DNA of 52,097 nt from an uncultured Acetatifactor sp. (GCA_944383825.1 CALWRA010000019.1:1-52097); one strand, 5' to 3'. Shown: positions 25,016-34,823, counted from the first letter of the stretch. Program-made: numbers and translations. The notes: generated by a model from the sequence alone, not told the origin.

Positions 25016-28000
25016 TCACCTCAGTCTTGTACGGAAATCTTGGAGAACACTTCCTTCCACTTCTATAATCCCAAAGGCCGGAAAATCTTCCAGGCGCTTG
25101 TCCCCCTTATAAGCCCGCACCGTAATTTCATATGTTTTGTTTTCAGGAGCATACAGCGGTATCATAAACTGTAGCTGTTCCTCCTGCCTGTACCCGGGAC
25201 GGTCCGTGTACAAATAGACACTGTTCAGCTGTGGATTCAGCCGTACAAGCTCCTGAGGGAATTCCACCTCTACTCTGTCCGCATAGCCCCAGGTAACTAT
25301 TTTTAAAACTCCGCTCTCTCCTCTTTTGAACACAGGGTCCTTAGGCTCCAGGATTCTTTCCACCTCTGTCTGCAGTGCAAACTCCGTAGCGCCGTATGCC
25401 AACTCTCTTTTATTTCCTACATGGTCCGACGCATAGACCGTTATGTCAAAATCTCCACTGAAAACCGGCTCATCTTTGGTGATCTCAAGCCGTATGCTTC
25501 CATCTGCTTCCGGGATATAAGTTTTTTCGATGGCATTATCCCTGTTGCAGATTTTCAGATAAAAGTCCTTCACTCCGCTTAGGTCGTCATGCGCCGTGGC
25601 TGTCAATACTATGCTTCCTTTATTACGGTCTATCAGTTCCCGGTTTTCCAAAATTTCCAGTCCGTTTATGTCCGGAGCCTCTCCATCCCCTATGATTGTG
25701 AGACTGTTCTTAGCATCCAGGCCATAATCAGAATAAATAATACCCAATCCGCTGTCCGCACCGGACACGGGCACAATTCTGATCCGTCGGCCGGACACAT
25801 TTTCATTTAGAGTAAATTTCTGTATGCCTTCAAGCCTTTTGTTATAATCGCCTCTTATGGTGACGGAATAGGGATATTGCTCCAAAGGCATATGTCCACT
25901 CACTGAATAGGAAAGCTCTGCCGCATCCATATAAACGGCGTCTGCGGTAACGGCTGCAGATGGCGTCTTTATCACGGCCTGCGCCACAGCCCCATTTGAC
26001 TCTGTTCTGTAAATTGTGTAATTGGGCTGATAGCTTTCCGAAGCCGTGCCTTCCAGATACGCGCTGTGGTTCAGCGTAAAGGGCGTGCTGCCATCCGCCC
26101 TGACATACCAGGTTTTTTCCTCCCCTGCGGCATATATGTTTTCTCCCCCTTGTATTACAAGCTGTCTGGTGTACAGCTTCCAGGGCACAGCCTCCGCATC
26201 TACGGGAATATGAACAGTCTCTCCAATATTTCCTGCCACATCCACCGGAGCCACATGGAGATACTGTGCTGTGCCGGATACCGTAACTGTCCGGCTGCTG
26301 CCGGAACAAAAGTCGGCGTTTGCCGCATATACATTGGTCCCAGGGCTTTCGTCCAGCAGAAAATAATATCCGCTGACACCGCTTGCCAAAGTATTCTTGG
26401 TAACGTTTGAGATACAGAGCAGATCTGCGGAGCCTGCCGGAAAAGACTCTGCCTTATGATAATATTCCGTACCTTTGTCCTTCGGCTCCTGCCAGGATAT
26501 TTTTACCAGTCTTCCGTCAAACGCTTCCTGTGTAACCGTTGATTTCTCTATTTTATCCGGAGCCGCCAGATCCAGAGCCGGCACATCCTTTAAAGACAGA
26601 TTTTCCTGAAAGCCGATTACATCTGAACGAATTGCCGCCGTACCGTTGCCGGCGCGGATTCCCGCTATATCCGTGTAGTTGCTGACATAAGCCGTATTAA
26701 TATAATTGCTGCCGCCATAGGCGGGCTTTGAGGACAGCACCTGCCCATCCCGGTATCCGCACACAGGATACGTAACCGTGTTTCCCGCAAACGAGACGGA
26801 ATAAATGTGAAAAGCGTAATGGCAGGCCGCCCATTTTCCATCCGAGCCTGCATACTTTGTTCCTATGGTGTAAATAATCCAGACTCCTTCCGTTTTGGAT
26901 ACATCTACGGTCAGTGTCGTATCTATATCAAACACATCGGGCGTTCCATGCCATCCATCATCTTCTTCCCAGGATTCTCCCGGCCTGCCATTCACCTCCT
27001 GGCTGGCGGCATCGGCGTAATAGCTGTAAATCAACCTTTTCTGCGCATTATACACTTCAATGGCAATATAGGTATCCATGGCATGAGCGCTCCAGGCATT
27101 GGCATGCAGCTTAATGTTCATGGTTTTATTTCCTTTTGTGGGAATCAGGCACTCCGTCCCAAGGCCTTCCGGAATCAGAATTGTATCGTCACTATTTCCC
27201 ACAGCCTTCCTGCGTCCGGACAATCCCCAGCCGCTGATATTGTTTGTCACCGACTGGGTATTATAGTTCTGATCTACGTAAACATATCCCAGATCCGCCC
27301 GGTGCATACACCCGTCCTCATGAAGGTGGACGATCAGTTCTCCTGCGCTGCCTCCTTGGTATCCTCCTCCGCCTCCAGCCATTCCATTCTGTCCAAAAGC
27401 CCCTGATATATTTTTATTTCCCGTGACGCCGGCATTACTTCCTCCTGAGCCCCCCTTTCCGCTGGGGGACGCTCCTCCCCCTCCGCCGGCAATTAGCAAC
27501 GTTCCTTTTCTGTCACTGGAAATCACCGTGCAGCCCCCTCCGTTTCCGTACATGGACGCTGCTCCGCCGCCATTGGAGCCCTTTTGTCCCCCAATGTTAC
27601 AGGTGATCATCTCACCCTGCTGCAGCCAGAACGTTCCGGTCACGCTGCCGCCCCGTCCTCCTTCCAAATCCTTATAGCCGCCGCCCTGAGCTCCCTGGGC
27701 CGTCAAAGTATATAAGCCCGTATAGGGCACCGTATATTTTTGAGCGCTTTCCGTAAAATTCCAGGATTCCCGCACACTGTTTTCGTTGCCAATATCCTTT
27801 GCCGTATTGATTCTCGTCCATGTTTTATTATCTCGGCTTTGATAAAGCATGTACGACTTATTTCTTCCGTCCGCCTGGGTCCAGGACAGATCAACAGCCC
27901 CCTTTCCGCCGTTTGCGGTATAATTATCCTCAGAAAACAGAACCAATTCCACCCACTGGGCATAAAGCGTAATATCTTTATCCGGAATTATCATATCCCC

Positions 28001-29302
28001 AGCTTTCCCTGCCGGCACAGTATGCTCCCCATCATAATACCAGCCTCCAAAGGAGCTGCCGGTCTTTTCCGGCTCCGGCAGAATAATGGGAGCCGAAGCA
28101 TAGACCGCTGTCAGGGTATCGGCCTCACCATCCGAAGCCATAAAATAATATATACCGTTCAGGAATCTCCCCTGAAAGGGTTGCGTCATGCTCCATTCCT
28201 TAAAATACCGCTTGCCTGTGACAGCAGGGAGTTGCTCTCCCCCAGCGGTCTCGAACGACACAGTAAATCCGGCAGGGGGCCTAATCAGCTCATTGCGGAC
28301 CGCATACTTATTTCCGTATTCATCCTCAATTGAATACATCCCCAATCCATCATAAGTCCCTCCATTTCCGTCAATATACAGAATGCTTGACGAATGCCTC
28401 CATTGTGCATAAAGAGTTACTATGCCTGTATCCGTCTCTGTCCATGTGGCGGAATGATTGCAGTCTGCGGACGACAGGTTTAATATTTCCGCTTCGTCCG
28501 CATATGCAGTTCCGCTGCCATCGGGCTTGGTATTCCAGCCAGTAAATTCATAGCCGATTCTGGCATACGCATTTTTTGTCAGATGTGTTACAGGCGTAAC
28601 ATCCTTTCCCTCATATTCTTTTGCATTATTGTACATATGTGCGCTATCCGGCATATACCCCCTCTGATTGCCTCCTGCATTCGGATCATACCGTACCTTG
28701 TACTGATTCCAGGAAACAGCGCTGCACATATGAATTCCCAGGCTTACACCCTGCTCCAGATTCCCACAGTGAGGACACAAATAATAATATGCAAAATCCT
28801 CTTGCCCCCCCAAGTACATGTAATCAATGGATTCGGCCGCTTCCCTGCTCATATACATCAGCATATCTGCGAGAGGATCTCCGCAGTCTGCACAATAAGG
28901 CGTCCATCCGGAATAATAGTATCTCCCGCATTTTTTGGTTCCATATTCAATACCATGATAGCCTGCGCCCTTCTGGGGATATAAATCGTGGATGCACTGT
29001 GCCGCCCGGTGATTTACCTGCCAGAAGCCTATGGGCACTTCTCCCCGGCGCTCCTCTTTGTAATAATGCTCTCCTGCTTCCGGCTTCCGTATAGATGACT
29101 GTATTCCGGTCACCGCTTTTGTTCCGCTGTCATACCACGTATAATCCCGGTCACCGGCATTGGTTGTCCAGGCTTTTTTGTCCGGACTGAAGGTCACATA
29201 AGAGCTGTTATAGATTGTCTGCTTTTGTACTGCGGACACCTGTAAACACGCCGACAGGGTTAGAGCAGCGGCCAGACACAGCAAATACCTGATCTTTTTC
29301 AT
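25016..29302 (-). CDS. Large secreted protein: zinc-ribbon pairs, InlB B-repeats, FN3 and ALK-type glycine-rich domain
   Basis: The protein has 1,428 residues and no C-terminal sorting signal or membrane helix. The N-terminal signal peptide can be read as a lipoprotein (LSAC, Cys19) or as cleaved after VSA. Cys pairs C137/C140 and C176/C179 suggest a zinc-ribbon. InlB/Listeria-Bacteroides-type repeats follow at about 201-301 and 415-450 (GYEFTGWNTKPDGSG, ITLYAQW). A fibronectin III-like strand pattern covers about 465-505. A glycine-rich domain (about 525-655) opens with YTVPYTGLYTLTAQGAQGGG, as in PF12810-like ALK domains. The remaining half is beta-rich Ig-like modules. Lying inside the Tad cluster before the prepilin peptidase, it may be a pilus-associated adhesin. 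Start 29302 follows AGGGGGTG. Confidence 0.8.
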   Translation of the reverse strand: MKKIRYLLCLAAALTLSACLQVSAVQKQTIYNSSYVTFSPDKKAWTTNAGDRDYTWYDSGTKAVTGIQSSIRKPEAGEHYYKEERRGEVPIGFWQVNHRAAQCIHDLYPQKGAGYHGIEYGTKKCGRYYYSGWTPYCADCGDPLADMLMYMSREAAESIDYMYLGGQEDFAYYYLCPHCGNLEQGVSLGIHMCSAVSWNQYKVRYDPNAGGNQRGYMPDSAHMYNNAKEYEGKDVTPVTHLTKNAYARIGYEFTGWNTKPDGSGTAYADEAEILNLSSADCNHSATWTETDTGIVTLYAQWRHSSSILYIDGNGGTYDGLGMYSIEDEYGNKYAVRNELIRPPAGFTVSFETAGGEQLPAVTGKRYFKEWSMTQPFQGRFLNGIYYFMASDGEADTLTAVYASAPIILPEPEKTGSSFGGWYYDGEHTVPAGKAGDMIIPDKDITLYAQWVELVLFSEDNYTANGGKGAVDLSWTQADGRNKSYMLYQSRDNKTWTRINTAKDIGNENSVRESWNFTESAQKYTVPYTGLYTLTAQGAQGGGYKDLEGGRGGSVTGTFWLQQGEMITCNIGGQKGSNGGGAASMYGNGGGCTVISSDRKGTLLIAGGGGGASPSGKGGSGGSNAGVTGNKNISGAFGQNGMAGGGGGYQGGSAGELIVHLHEDGCMHRADLGYVYVDQNYNTQSVTNNISGWGLSGRRKAVGNSDDTILIPEGLGTECLIPTKGNKTMNIKLHANAWSAHAMDTYIAIEVYNAQKRLIYSYYADAASQEVNGRPGESWEEDDGWHGTPDVFDIDTTLTVDVSKTEGVWIIYTIGTKYAGSDGKWAACHYAFHIYSVSFAGNTVTYPVCGYRDGQVLSSKPAYGGSNYINTAYVSNYTDIAGIRAGNGTAAIRSDVIGFQENLSLKDVPALDLAAPDKIEKSTVTQEAFDGRLVKISWQEPKDKGTEYYHKAESFPAGSADLLCISNVTKNTLASGVSGYYFLLDESPGTNVYAANADFCSGSSRTVTVSGTAQYLHVAPVDVAGNIGETVHIPVDAEAVPWKLYTRQLVIQGGENIYAAGEEKTWYVRADGSTPFTLNHSAYLEGTASESYQPNYTIYRTESNGAVAQAVIKTPSAAVTADAVYMDAAELSYSVSGHMPLEQYPYSVTIRGDYNKRLEGIQKFTLNENVSGRRIRIVPVSGADSGLGIIYSDYGLDAKNSLTIIGDGEAPDINGLEILENRELIDRNKGSIVLTATAHDDLSGVKDFYLKICNRDNAIEKTYIPEADGSIRLEITKDEPVFSGDFDITVYASDHVGNKRELAYGATEFALQTEVERILEPKDPVFKRGESGVLKIVTWGYADRVEVEFPQELVRLNPQLNSVYLYTDRPGYRQEEQLQFMIPLYAPENKTYEITVRAYKGDKRLEDFPAFGIIEVEGSVLQDFRTRLR

Positions 29303-29309
29303 TCTTACA

Positions 29310-29378
29310 CCCCCTGCCCGCTTCAGCGGGCATCCATTCAATATTTAAAAGAAACCTTCCTCCATTGCGAAGCATTCC
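29310..29378 (-). promoter_or_regulatory. Dispersed leader element, blocks A+B, before the 1,428-residue protein gene
   Basis: On the minus strand a degenerate block A (GGAATGCTTCGCAATGGAGG) is followed by TTTCTTTTAAATATTGAATG and a 6-bp stem GCCCGC/GCGGGC with loop TGAA, then AGGGGG as ribosome binding site. The hairpin and the spacing to the start codon match the copies before potD, the MATE gene and sufD. Confidence 0.75.
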
Positions 29379-29418
29379 GTACCTTTTTAAATTTTTCAAA
29401 ACATCTTAGGCAAAATCC

Positions 29419-29865
29419 TCAACGACAAATGTCGCACCTGCTGCAATAGGTTATTTTGCGTACAGTAAAGTCTCCTGTTTCATCACTCCACACCGGATCG
29501 CTTATTCTTGTTTTCCAGTCATGCTCATTTTCAAAGCGGGATTCCCTCCCCAGTTCCGCGCCGCATATACCGCATTCTTTCACCAGAATAGTGGGTGAAC
29601 TGCAATTTCCCCGCACCTCCTCTCTAGTCACCGGTGAATGCGGCAGCGCCGGATCACTTCCTGAACCACCTTCTTCCCCACAGTCGGGACAATACAGATT
29701 ATAGAAGCCTCCGCTGCTACAGGTTGGAACAGAAGGCCAATACTCCTTTACAAAATTATGTGTATGAGTCTGTATCCCCTGGCTTCCGCACCCGGTCAAA
29801 GCCGCCGCTATTAACATTATTGCGAATAAACATTTCCTTCCTTTTCCAATGGTCTTCACTCTCAT
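29419..29865 (-). CDS. Small Cys-pair lipoprotein of the Tad cluster
   Basis: The lipoprotein is about 148 residues with lipobox LTGC (Cys26). The mature part begins with a His-rich THTHNF and carries several CxxC pairs: CPDC, CGIC, CSRC and a final C near the C-terminus. This looks like one or two zinc-ribbon modules outside the membrane. I cannot name a function. The start overlaps the CpaB-like gene as ATGA (29865); an ATG six bases earlier is also possible. It lies before the large surface-protein gene, whose N-terminus also has CxxC pairs, so the two may work together. Confidence 0.7.
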   Translation of the reverse strand: MRVKTIGKGRKCLFAIMLIAAALTGCGSQGIQTHTHNFVKEYWPSVPTCSSGGFYNLYCPDCGEEGGSGSDPALPHSPVTREEVRGNCSSPTILVKECGICGAELGRESRFENEHDWKTRISDPVWSDETGDFTVRKITYCSRCDICR

Positions 29866-30545
29866 CCGCATACCTTCACTACCCTCAGAGAACCCGTGGA
29901 TAATTCTCCATAAAAATTCTCCACCTCCTTTTCATCCAGATATATATTGATTCTCGAAGCAGCCGTATGAAAATCACCGTTTGGTATCTGTGTCCCAGAT
30001 GTGTCAAATACCTGCTGTACAAATATGTTTTTCCAAACCGGAAAAGTCTCCCCGGTATCCTGAACCGAATAAATGTGAATCCGGTCACCAGCTCGCAGTA
30101 CGCCTCCTGCCACCTGATAGAGATCCTCTGCCTTAAATGCGGCAATCACAGGGTTTTCAAGTTCATCCATAATCTTGTCAAGCTCCTCAAACATCCCCTC
30201 AGTAAGCAGAACCCCTTCCTCAATATCATATACAGCAACCAAGCCCTGAGCCTGTTCGGGACTGTCGATTGCCGTCTGCGGAATGCAGCCTTTATCCAGT
30301 TCCTTTTTTTCAAAAAAGCTTTCATAGTTTTCCTGTGTGATCACCTGTCCTTTTGGAATCTGCTTGACAGCTGTATAAATATTTCCCTTTTCATATTCCG
30401 ACAGCATGTCCTTTTCCAGTTTGAGCATCACTAGGAAAACTGCTGTCGCCGCCAAAAATGCCGCCGCAATGCTCACAGCCCAAACTCCGGAGCCCTGTAT
30501 CTCCTTGTGCAGCCCTTCAGCCTTTCTCCCTGTAAATTTCCTCAT
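29862..30545 (-). CDS. CpaB/RcpC-like SAF-domain pilus assembly protein
   Basis: The 227-residue protein has one N-terminal membrane helix (residues about 19-42). A SAF domain follows (AVKQIPKGQVITQENYESFFEKKELDKG, then DIEEGVLLTEGMF) and an RcpC-like beta domain (VLRAGDRIHIYSV). In Tad systems CpaB/RcpC links the secretion machinery to the cell wall or pilus base. The ATG at 30545 has GGGAGG 6 bp upstream. It lies between the TadE-like genes and the lipoprotein gene. Confidence 0.8.
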   Translation of the reverse strand: MRKFTGRKAEGLHKEIQGSGVWAVSIAAAFLAATAVFLVMLKLEKDMLSEYEKGNIYTAVKQIPKGQVITQENYESFFEKKELDKGCIPQTAIDSPEQAQGLVAVYDIEEGVLLTEGMFEELDKIMDELENPVIAAFKAEDLYQVAGGVLRAGDRIHIYSVQDTGETFPVWKNIFVQQVFDTSGTQIPNGDFHTAASRINIYLDEKEVENFYGELSTGSLRVVKVCG

Positions 30546-30559
30546 ATCAATCCTCCCTG

Positions 30560-31165
30560 TCAATCATTTAAAACAATATCTACCAATTTCCCTTTTTCGG
30601 CTTGTATGTACATCCCAAAGACTCCTTTTACCGGAAAAGAAATTTCGCTGTATACTCCTGTTGACTCTACAGGCGCTCCGTTGGGCGCTCTCTCGCTTCC
30701 CGCCGTTCCCTGCCAGCTTTCATAGACGCCTTTTTCTCCCACGCGAAAGGCGTAGATTTTATCATGCACACGGTTATAAATCACATAATCCGTTATTTCT
30801 ACTTTTCCGGATATCAGCCTTTTATTTTCACACTGCCAATCATCATCCAGTCTCAGGTTTCCCTTCAATGCCGTACAGTATCTGTCAAAGGCCAATATAG
30901 GATCACCGATTATCATATTACGGGTAATCCCGTATTCCTCCACATCAATAATGGCCGACGCAAGATTAGATGCGGCCAAAGCGTCCTCCATATATTGTGC
31001 CGACGCCCTGTAAGCCTCCGCCTGAAACACCGCATATACAAGAATTGTCAAAAGGGACAGGAGAAAAACTCCCACCGCCGTTTCTACTTGGCCCTTCTCT
31101 GTTTTTTGCCGATATTTTTCTCCTATTTCCTTAATTTTTAGAGGTAGAAACTCTTTTTTCTTCAA
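30560..31165 (-). CDS. TadE/TadG-like pseudopilin, second copy
   Basis: The 201-residue protein has a short basic cytoplasmic N-terminus and one membrane helix preceded by a Glu (QVETAVGVFLLSLLTILVYAVFQAEAYR, residues about 26-53), as in TadE-type pseudopilins. A long extracellular part follows, with no known domain. Its start overlaps the upstream pseudopilin gene by 35 bp, a sign of tight coupling. It probably contributes to pilus initiation. Confidence 0.7.
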   Translation of the reverse strand: MKKKEFLPLKIKEIGEKYRQKTEKGQVETAVGVFLLSLLTILVYAVFQAEAYRASAQYMEDALAASNLASAIIDVEEYGITRNMIIGDPILAFDRYCTALKGNLRLDDDWQCENKRLISGKVEITDYVIYNRVHDKIYAFRVGEKGVYESWQGTAGSERAPNGAPVESTGVYSEISFPVKGVFGMYIQAEKGKLVDIVLND

Positions 31166-31487
31166 ATGGAAATTCTCCTTTTATTTTTCCGCTTATTTCC
31201 AGGGAAATGGGCTCGCTATAGTTAGCCGCATCCATTGTTGTTCCTGTCAGATCTACCTGTGTGACTCCAAGCCGCTCCAATTCCAAAACAAGCTCAGTAC
31301 GGTCGTTGGCCGTCAGACAGCCGGTTGTCTCCATTTTTAAAATATACTTTCTGGCAAGCTGACTGACCTGTGATTTTTGTCTGACCAGAAAGATACACTC
31401 CAGATACACTGCCATAACTGCAGTCATGGCAATCACGCATATCCCTGCAGCGATAAGATTCACAATATTTCCCTTTTCCCGCGTCAT
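31131..31487 (-). CDS. TadE-like pseudopilin, first copy
   Basis: The 118-residue protein begins with a short basic stretch and one membrane helix (residues about 8-33, NIVNLIAAGICVIAMTAVMAVYL). A small beta-rich domain with one Cys follows. The layout matches short TadE-like or DUF4320-type pseudopilins in Firmicutes Tad clusters. It follows the pilin gene by 53 bp and overlaps the next gene by 35 bp. The assignment rests on architecture and context rather than strong motifs. Confidence 0.65.
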   Translation of the reverse strand: MTREKGNIVNLIAAGICVIAMTAVMAVYLECIFLVRQKSQVSQLARKYILKMETTGCLTANDRTELVLELERLGVTQVDLTGTTMDAANYSEPISLEISGKIKGEFPFEEKRVSTSKN

Positions 31488-31540
31488 ACGCCATCATCCC
31501 TTTCATTTTGCCGCATCAGTGACCTCTCATTCCTTCGCCC

Positions 31541-31804
31541 TCATACACCGGTAAGAATATTTTGCGCTTCCGTAGTCATTGCCTGGACAATGGTTTCAAT
31601 AAATGCTTTCAGACTGTCCTTCATTACCACACACAGCAACAAAGCGATAATACATAATCCAACCGTCACAAGTATCCCATCAATTCCCTGCTCCTTTTTC
31701 AACGCCTTTTGCAGCAATATGCGCAGCCCTTTATGATCTGCTTTCTTTGGTTCTCTCTCCGGGATTCTTTCCTCCCATTTTTCTGATTCCTTCCAGTCTC
31801 TCAT
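31541..31804 (-). CDS. Flp/Tad-type small pilin
   Basis: The protein is about 87 residues (or 97 from an upstream ATG). It has a charged N-terminal half, then an EQG/DG sequence and a single hydrophobic helix (GILVTVGLCIIALLLCVVM) followed by an amphipathic tail ending EAQNILTGV. Flp pilins have this plan: processed by the prepilin peptidase, then polymerised through the hydrophobic helix. The leader before the helix is longer than in classical Flp pilins. The position between TadC and TadE-like genes supports the assignment. Confidence 0.65.
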   Translation of the reverse strand: MRDWKESEKWEERIPEREPKKADHKGLRILLQKALKKEQGIDGILVTVGLCIIALLLCVVMKDSLKAFIETIVQAMTTEAQNILTGV

Positions 31805-31840
31805 TTCATTCCGCCTTTCTTTGCCCTTCCGCAAAATTAT

Positions 31841-32680
31841 TCAAAATCCTGAAGCAGCTGCAAACATATCCGTCACACAGGCGTAAAGCGCTACACCCAA
31901 TACCGCTGCCAATACACACAGCTGATAAAATGTCATGCTCCTGTCCAGGGATGCCTTTTTTCGTTCCATAACCAAAGCTTCCATATCCTTTATCTGCTCT
32001 CCGATATCGCTTAAAAGCTCCAATGCCTGTCCCGACTCCAGAGCCTGAAGCACCGTAATACAGAGAGAATCGACATAACGGTTGTCAAATTTTTTCTGAA
32101 ACCGTTCCAGAGCCTCATAAATATCCGCTTTCATCACAATATCACCTGCCAGATCCAAAAACGCCTGACGCAGACGCTTATCCTGTATGCTTCCGTAGCA
32201 CTCGGCCAAAGCGTCCGTGACGTATACGCCAGCCTTTATCTGTATTTCCAGCGCATTGTACACCAGCTTCATCTCCGGAAGCATCCTCTCATTATCTCTT
32301 TTGTTCAAATATCCAAGAAGTATGCCGGGCAGAATAAACAGCAGCGCGGCGGCCAGAATGCCAAAGCCCGTGGATATAGGGGCAAAAACGCCGAACCCCA
32401 CGGCCGCTCCCACGATTCTAATCGCAAGAAGGCATACCGGATTCATCCACTCCCCATAATGAAAGGAAGCCCCGTTTTTTTCAAGCCATGCACGATTTTT
32501 TTGATACCATGCCGTTTCCCGTCCTCTGACTTTGAGAAAACCGGAAAGTTCCTCGCATGCCTTCCAAATCATTCTCTCCGGATGATAGGAAGCCTGCAGG
32601 CACATCAAAAGAAGAAACAGCAGCGCAGCCGATGCAAAGGGCAGCGCTCTCATCCACAGGTTCATTTGTGCTCCGTCCAT
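31841..32680 (-). CDS. TadC-like inner-membrane platform protein
   Basis: The 279-residue type II secretion F-family protein has an N-terminal helix, a paired helix at about residues 87-125, and a cytoplasmic helical bundle (KLVYNALEIQIKAGVYVTDALAECY, ITVLQALESGQALELLSDIGEQI). A C-terminal helix closes it. With TadB it forms the membrane platform on which TadA drives pilus assembly. Confidence 0.8.
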   Translation of the reverse strand: MDGAQMNLWMRALPFASAALLFLLLMCLQASYHPERMIWKACEELSGFLKVRGRETAWYQKNRAWLEKNGASFHYGEWMNPVCLLAIRIVGAAVGFGVFAPISTGFGILAAALLFILPGILLGYLNKRDNERMLPEMKLVYNALEIQIKAGVYVTDALAECYGSIQDKRLRQAFLDLAGDIVMKADIYEALERFQKKFDNRYVDSLCITVLQALESGQALELLSDIGEQIKDMEALVMERKKASLDRSMTFYQLCVLAAVLGVALYACVTDMFAAASGF

Positions 32681-32721
32681 TCGATTATTTCCTCCTTCAT
32701 TCTCTTCGTTCAGCTGTGCAG

Positions 32722-33660
32722 TCAGCCATGTATCCCGTTTATTTTTCTCAAAAATAATGCAAGGATCAGTATCAGTATTCCTACTGCCATTTTACCGGGC
32801 AGCGTATACCGCAGAATTTCCCACATAGAAACGCCAATCAGACTGTCCGCAGCAAATAGTACAAATATAGACATTGCTGCAAGCAGCAGCATATTCAGGA
32901 TTCCTTCCCGCAGCATACTTTTTCTCTCTTCCACGCCGCGCAGATATTCCCGCATGTTCTTCCTGCTGCTTTGTACCAGCGCCGTAAAATCCGCACAGTA
33001 GCGGATACTGATTTCCAGATTCCTGGCAAGTTCTTTAAATTTGGGATGCTCTATCTTTTCCGCCATGGATAAAAGCGCGAGATTTGCGTCTCCTGTAGTC
33101 TGCGCCTCATAATAGCATTCATCCAACACTTTTTTTAAAGGCTCTTCCATATATCTGCTGACCTGATGAAAGACTCCGGTAACCTCTCCTGCAGCGATGC
33201 TGTAATTGCCCAGAAAATCAAGAAATTTTATCAGATTGCCGTTAACTGCCTGCACCGCTTTCAGCTTGCGGAAACGGATAAACAGATATTCTCCCAAAAT
33301 AAATATCATCCCTGCCCCGGTTGCCCAGCCCGCGCTTTGAGAAAAAAGCAGCGCCAGTCCAAAGATAAATGTCAAAGCAAGCGTATTTCCTGCAATCCAC
33401 AGTTCCGCGCAATAAAAAGGAAAACGCCCCTGCAGTCCCGCATAATTCAGCTCTCTTTCCAGCACAAGCAAAACAGAGTGCTCTCTTTGAATCCTCAAAA
33501 GATTTTTCCTGCCTTCAAGACTCCTCTGTCTTGCCGCTTCCTCCATATCGGCTTGAGTCTTTTTTAACAGGCGCGTAATTCTCTCAAGCCACCGAATTCG
33601 CAGAAAAAGCATTAAAAATCCCAGAAAAAGACACGCAAAGCTCATCGCCTTCACTTCCAT
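32722..33660 (-). CDS. TadB-like inner-membrane platform protein
   Basis: The 312-residue F-family platform protein has an N-terminal membrane helix, a helical pair at about residues 85-125, the cytoplasmic bundle (FLDFLGNYSIAAGEVTGVFHQVSRYM, KFKELARNLEISIRYCADFTALVQSSRKNMREYL) and two C-terminal helices. It starts 2 bp after the tadA stop, with AAAGGA inside the tadA end as ribosome binding site. It partners TadC. Confidence 0.8.
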   Translation of the reverse strand: MEVKAMSFACLFLGFLMLFLRIRWLERITRLLKKTQADMEEAARQRSLEGRKNLLRIQREHSVLLVLERELNYAGLQGRFPFYCAELWIAGNTLALTFIFGLALLFSQSAGWATGAGMIFILGEYLFIRFRKLKAVQAVNGNLIKFLDFLGNYSIAAGEVTGVFHQVSRYMEEPLKKVLDECYYEAQTTGDANLALLSMAEKIEHPKFKELARNLEISIRYCADFTALVQSSRKNMREYLRGVEERKSMLREGILNMLLLAAMSIFVLFAADSLIGVSMWEILRYTLPGKMAVGILILILALFLRKINGIHG

Positions 33661-33662
33661 TA

Positions 33663-34823
33663 TTATAAAATCCTTTCATATGTTAAATTTTTCTTATCTT
33701 CATTCCAGCCTTTACATGTAAAAATTTCCTTTACCCGATAACGCTCCATGAAAATCAAAGTTTGAAAGCACTCCAGCATTTTCATCAGTTCATCCTTGGA
33801 ATAACGGCTGTCATACATTGCGTAATCCGCCAGCTTATCCGGCGCCCTGTCCGCCGACGGAGCATGAATAGTGGCGGCGCAGATCTGTCCCGTATATGCG
33901 GCGTTTAGCAGATAAAGAGCTTCCCCGCCCTTCACCTCTCCGATGATAAAAAAGTCCACGTCCATGGTTAGCCCTGCAATGCTGATATGCTTCAGATCAT
34001 AGCTTATCTGGCTTTCTCCCGTTCCGGGAAGGGAATGCAGAAACATCATATCCGGGTGAAACCTGGTAGTCAGCTCATCTGCCTGCTGGGTCACCAATAC
34101 GGCCACATCATCTGGCAGCGTTTCCTTCAGCGCATTAAGAAGCGTGGTCTTTCCCGAGGAATTGCCTCCGCATATCAGCGTTGAGCCCTGCCTGAATCTG
34201 CGGATAAGCAACTGCGCCGTGTCCAGATCCAGCATTTTTTTATCAATCAATTCTTTCATCAGCGGGAACTTTTTGGGAACCTTGCGAATGCAAAGATATG
34301 GTTCATTGCAGGTATTTACAAGAGGCATGGAAAGCGTGAATCTCAAAATGAATTCAGGATGGCTCTCCGTATCCGTAAATCTCTGAATTGCGTTTAAATT
34401 AGAAATATTTACCTGATTTCTGGTAGCTACATAATCAATAAACTGCCTGTATTCCTTAGATGTGCGAAAGGATATTCCTGCATCCATGCGCATACCCTCT
34501 CGCTTGATCCTGACATTGTCAAAACTTACCACACGAATATCCGATATGGTAATGTCATCGATCAGGGGTGAAAGCCTGGAATATCCAAAAATATACCGCT
34601 CAAACAGCTCAAGCAGCTCTTTCCTGTCTTCCTGCCCGCAATAGCGGGCGGCGATATACTCTTCCGCTTCCTTCAAAAATTCTTCCTTACTCATCATCCC
34701 CTTCTTCATCTGCATTAAAGAAGGCTGTTTTCTGGTAGTGTATTCATTGACCAGTTCCTGCAGCTTATCCTCCGCGCCTTTTCGGACCGCAGGATGTGCG
34801 GCGGCGCTTGCTTCCGTATTCAT
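33663..34823 (-). CDS. TadA/CpaF-family pilus assembly ATPase
   Basis: The 386-residue secretion ATPase powers pilus assembly. Walker A is GGNSSGKTTLLNAL near residue 215. The Asp box region and the Walker B-like FFIIGEVKGGEAL lie near residue 290, followed by ATIHAPSADRAPDKL as the His box. The N-terminal helical domain (residues about 20-110) is typical of CpaF. Start 34823 follows GGAGGGAAGG. Upstream lie leader block A, a dyad and a predicted promoter. It heads the cluster; no TadZ/CpaE partner is encoded nearby. Confidence 0.88.
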   Translation of the reverse strand: MNTEASAAAHPAVRKGAEDKLQELVNEYTTRKQPSLMQMKKGMMSKEEFLKEAEEYIAARYCGQEDRKELLELFERYIFGYSRLSPLIDDITISDIRVVSFDNVRIKREGMRMDAGISFRTSKEYRQFIDYVATRNQVNISNLNAIQRFTDTESHPEFILRFTLSMPLVNTCNEPYLCIRKVPKKFPLMKELIDKKMLDLDTAQLLIRRFRQGSTLICGGNSSGKTTLLNALKETLPDDVAVLVTQQADELTTRFHPDMMFLHSLPGTGESQISYDLKHISIAGLTMDVDFFIIGEVKGGEALYLLNAAYTGQICAATIHAPSADRAPDKLADYAMYDSRYSKDELMKMLECFQTLIFMERYRVKEIFTCKGWNEDKKNLTYERIL

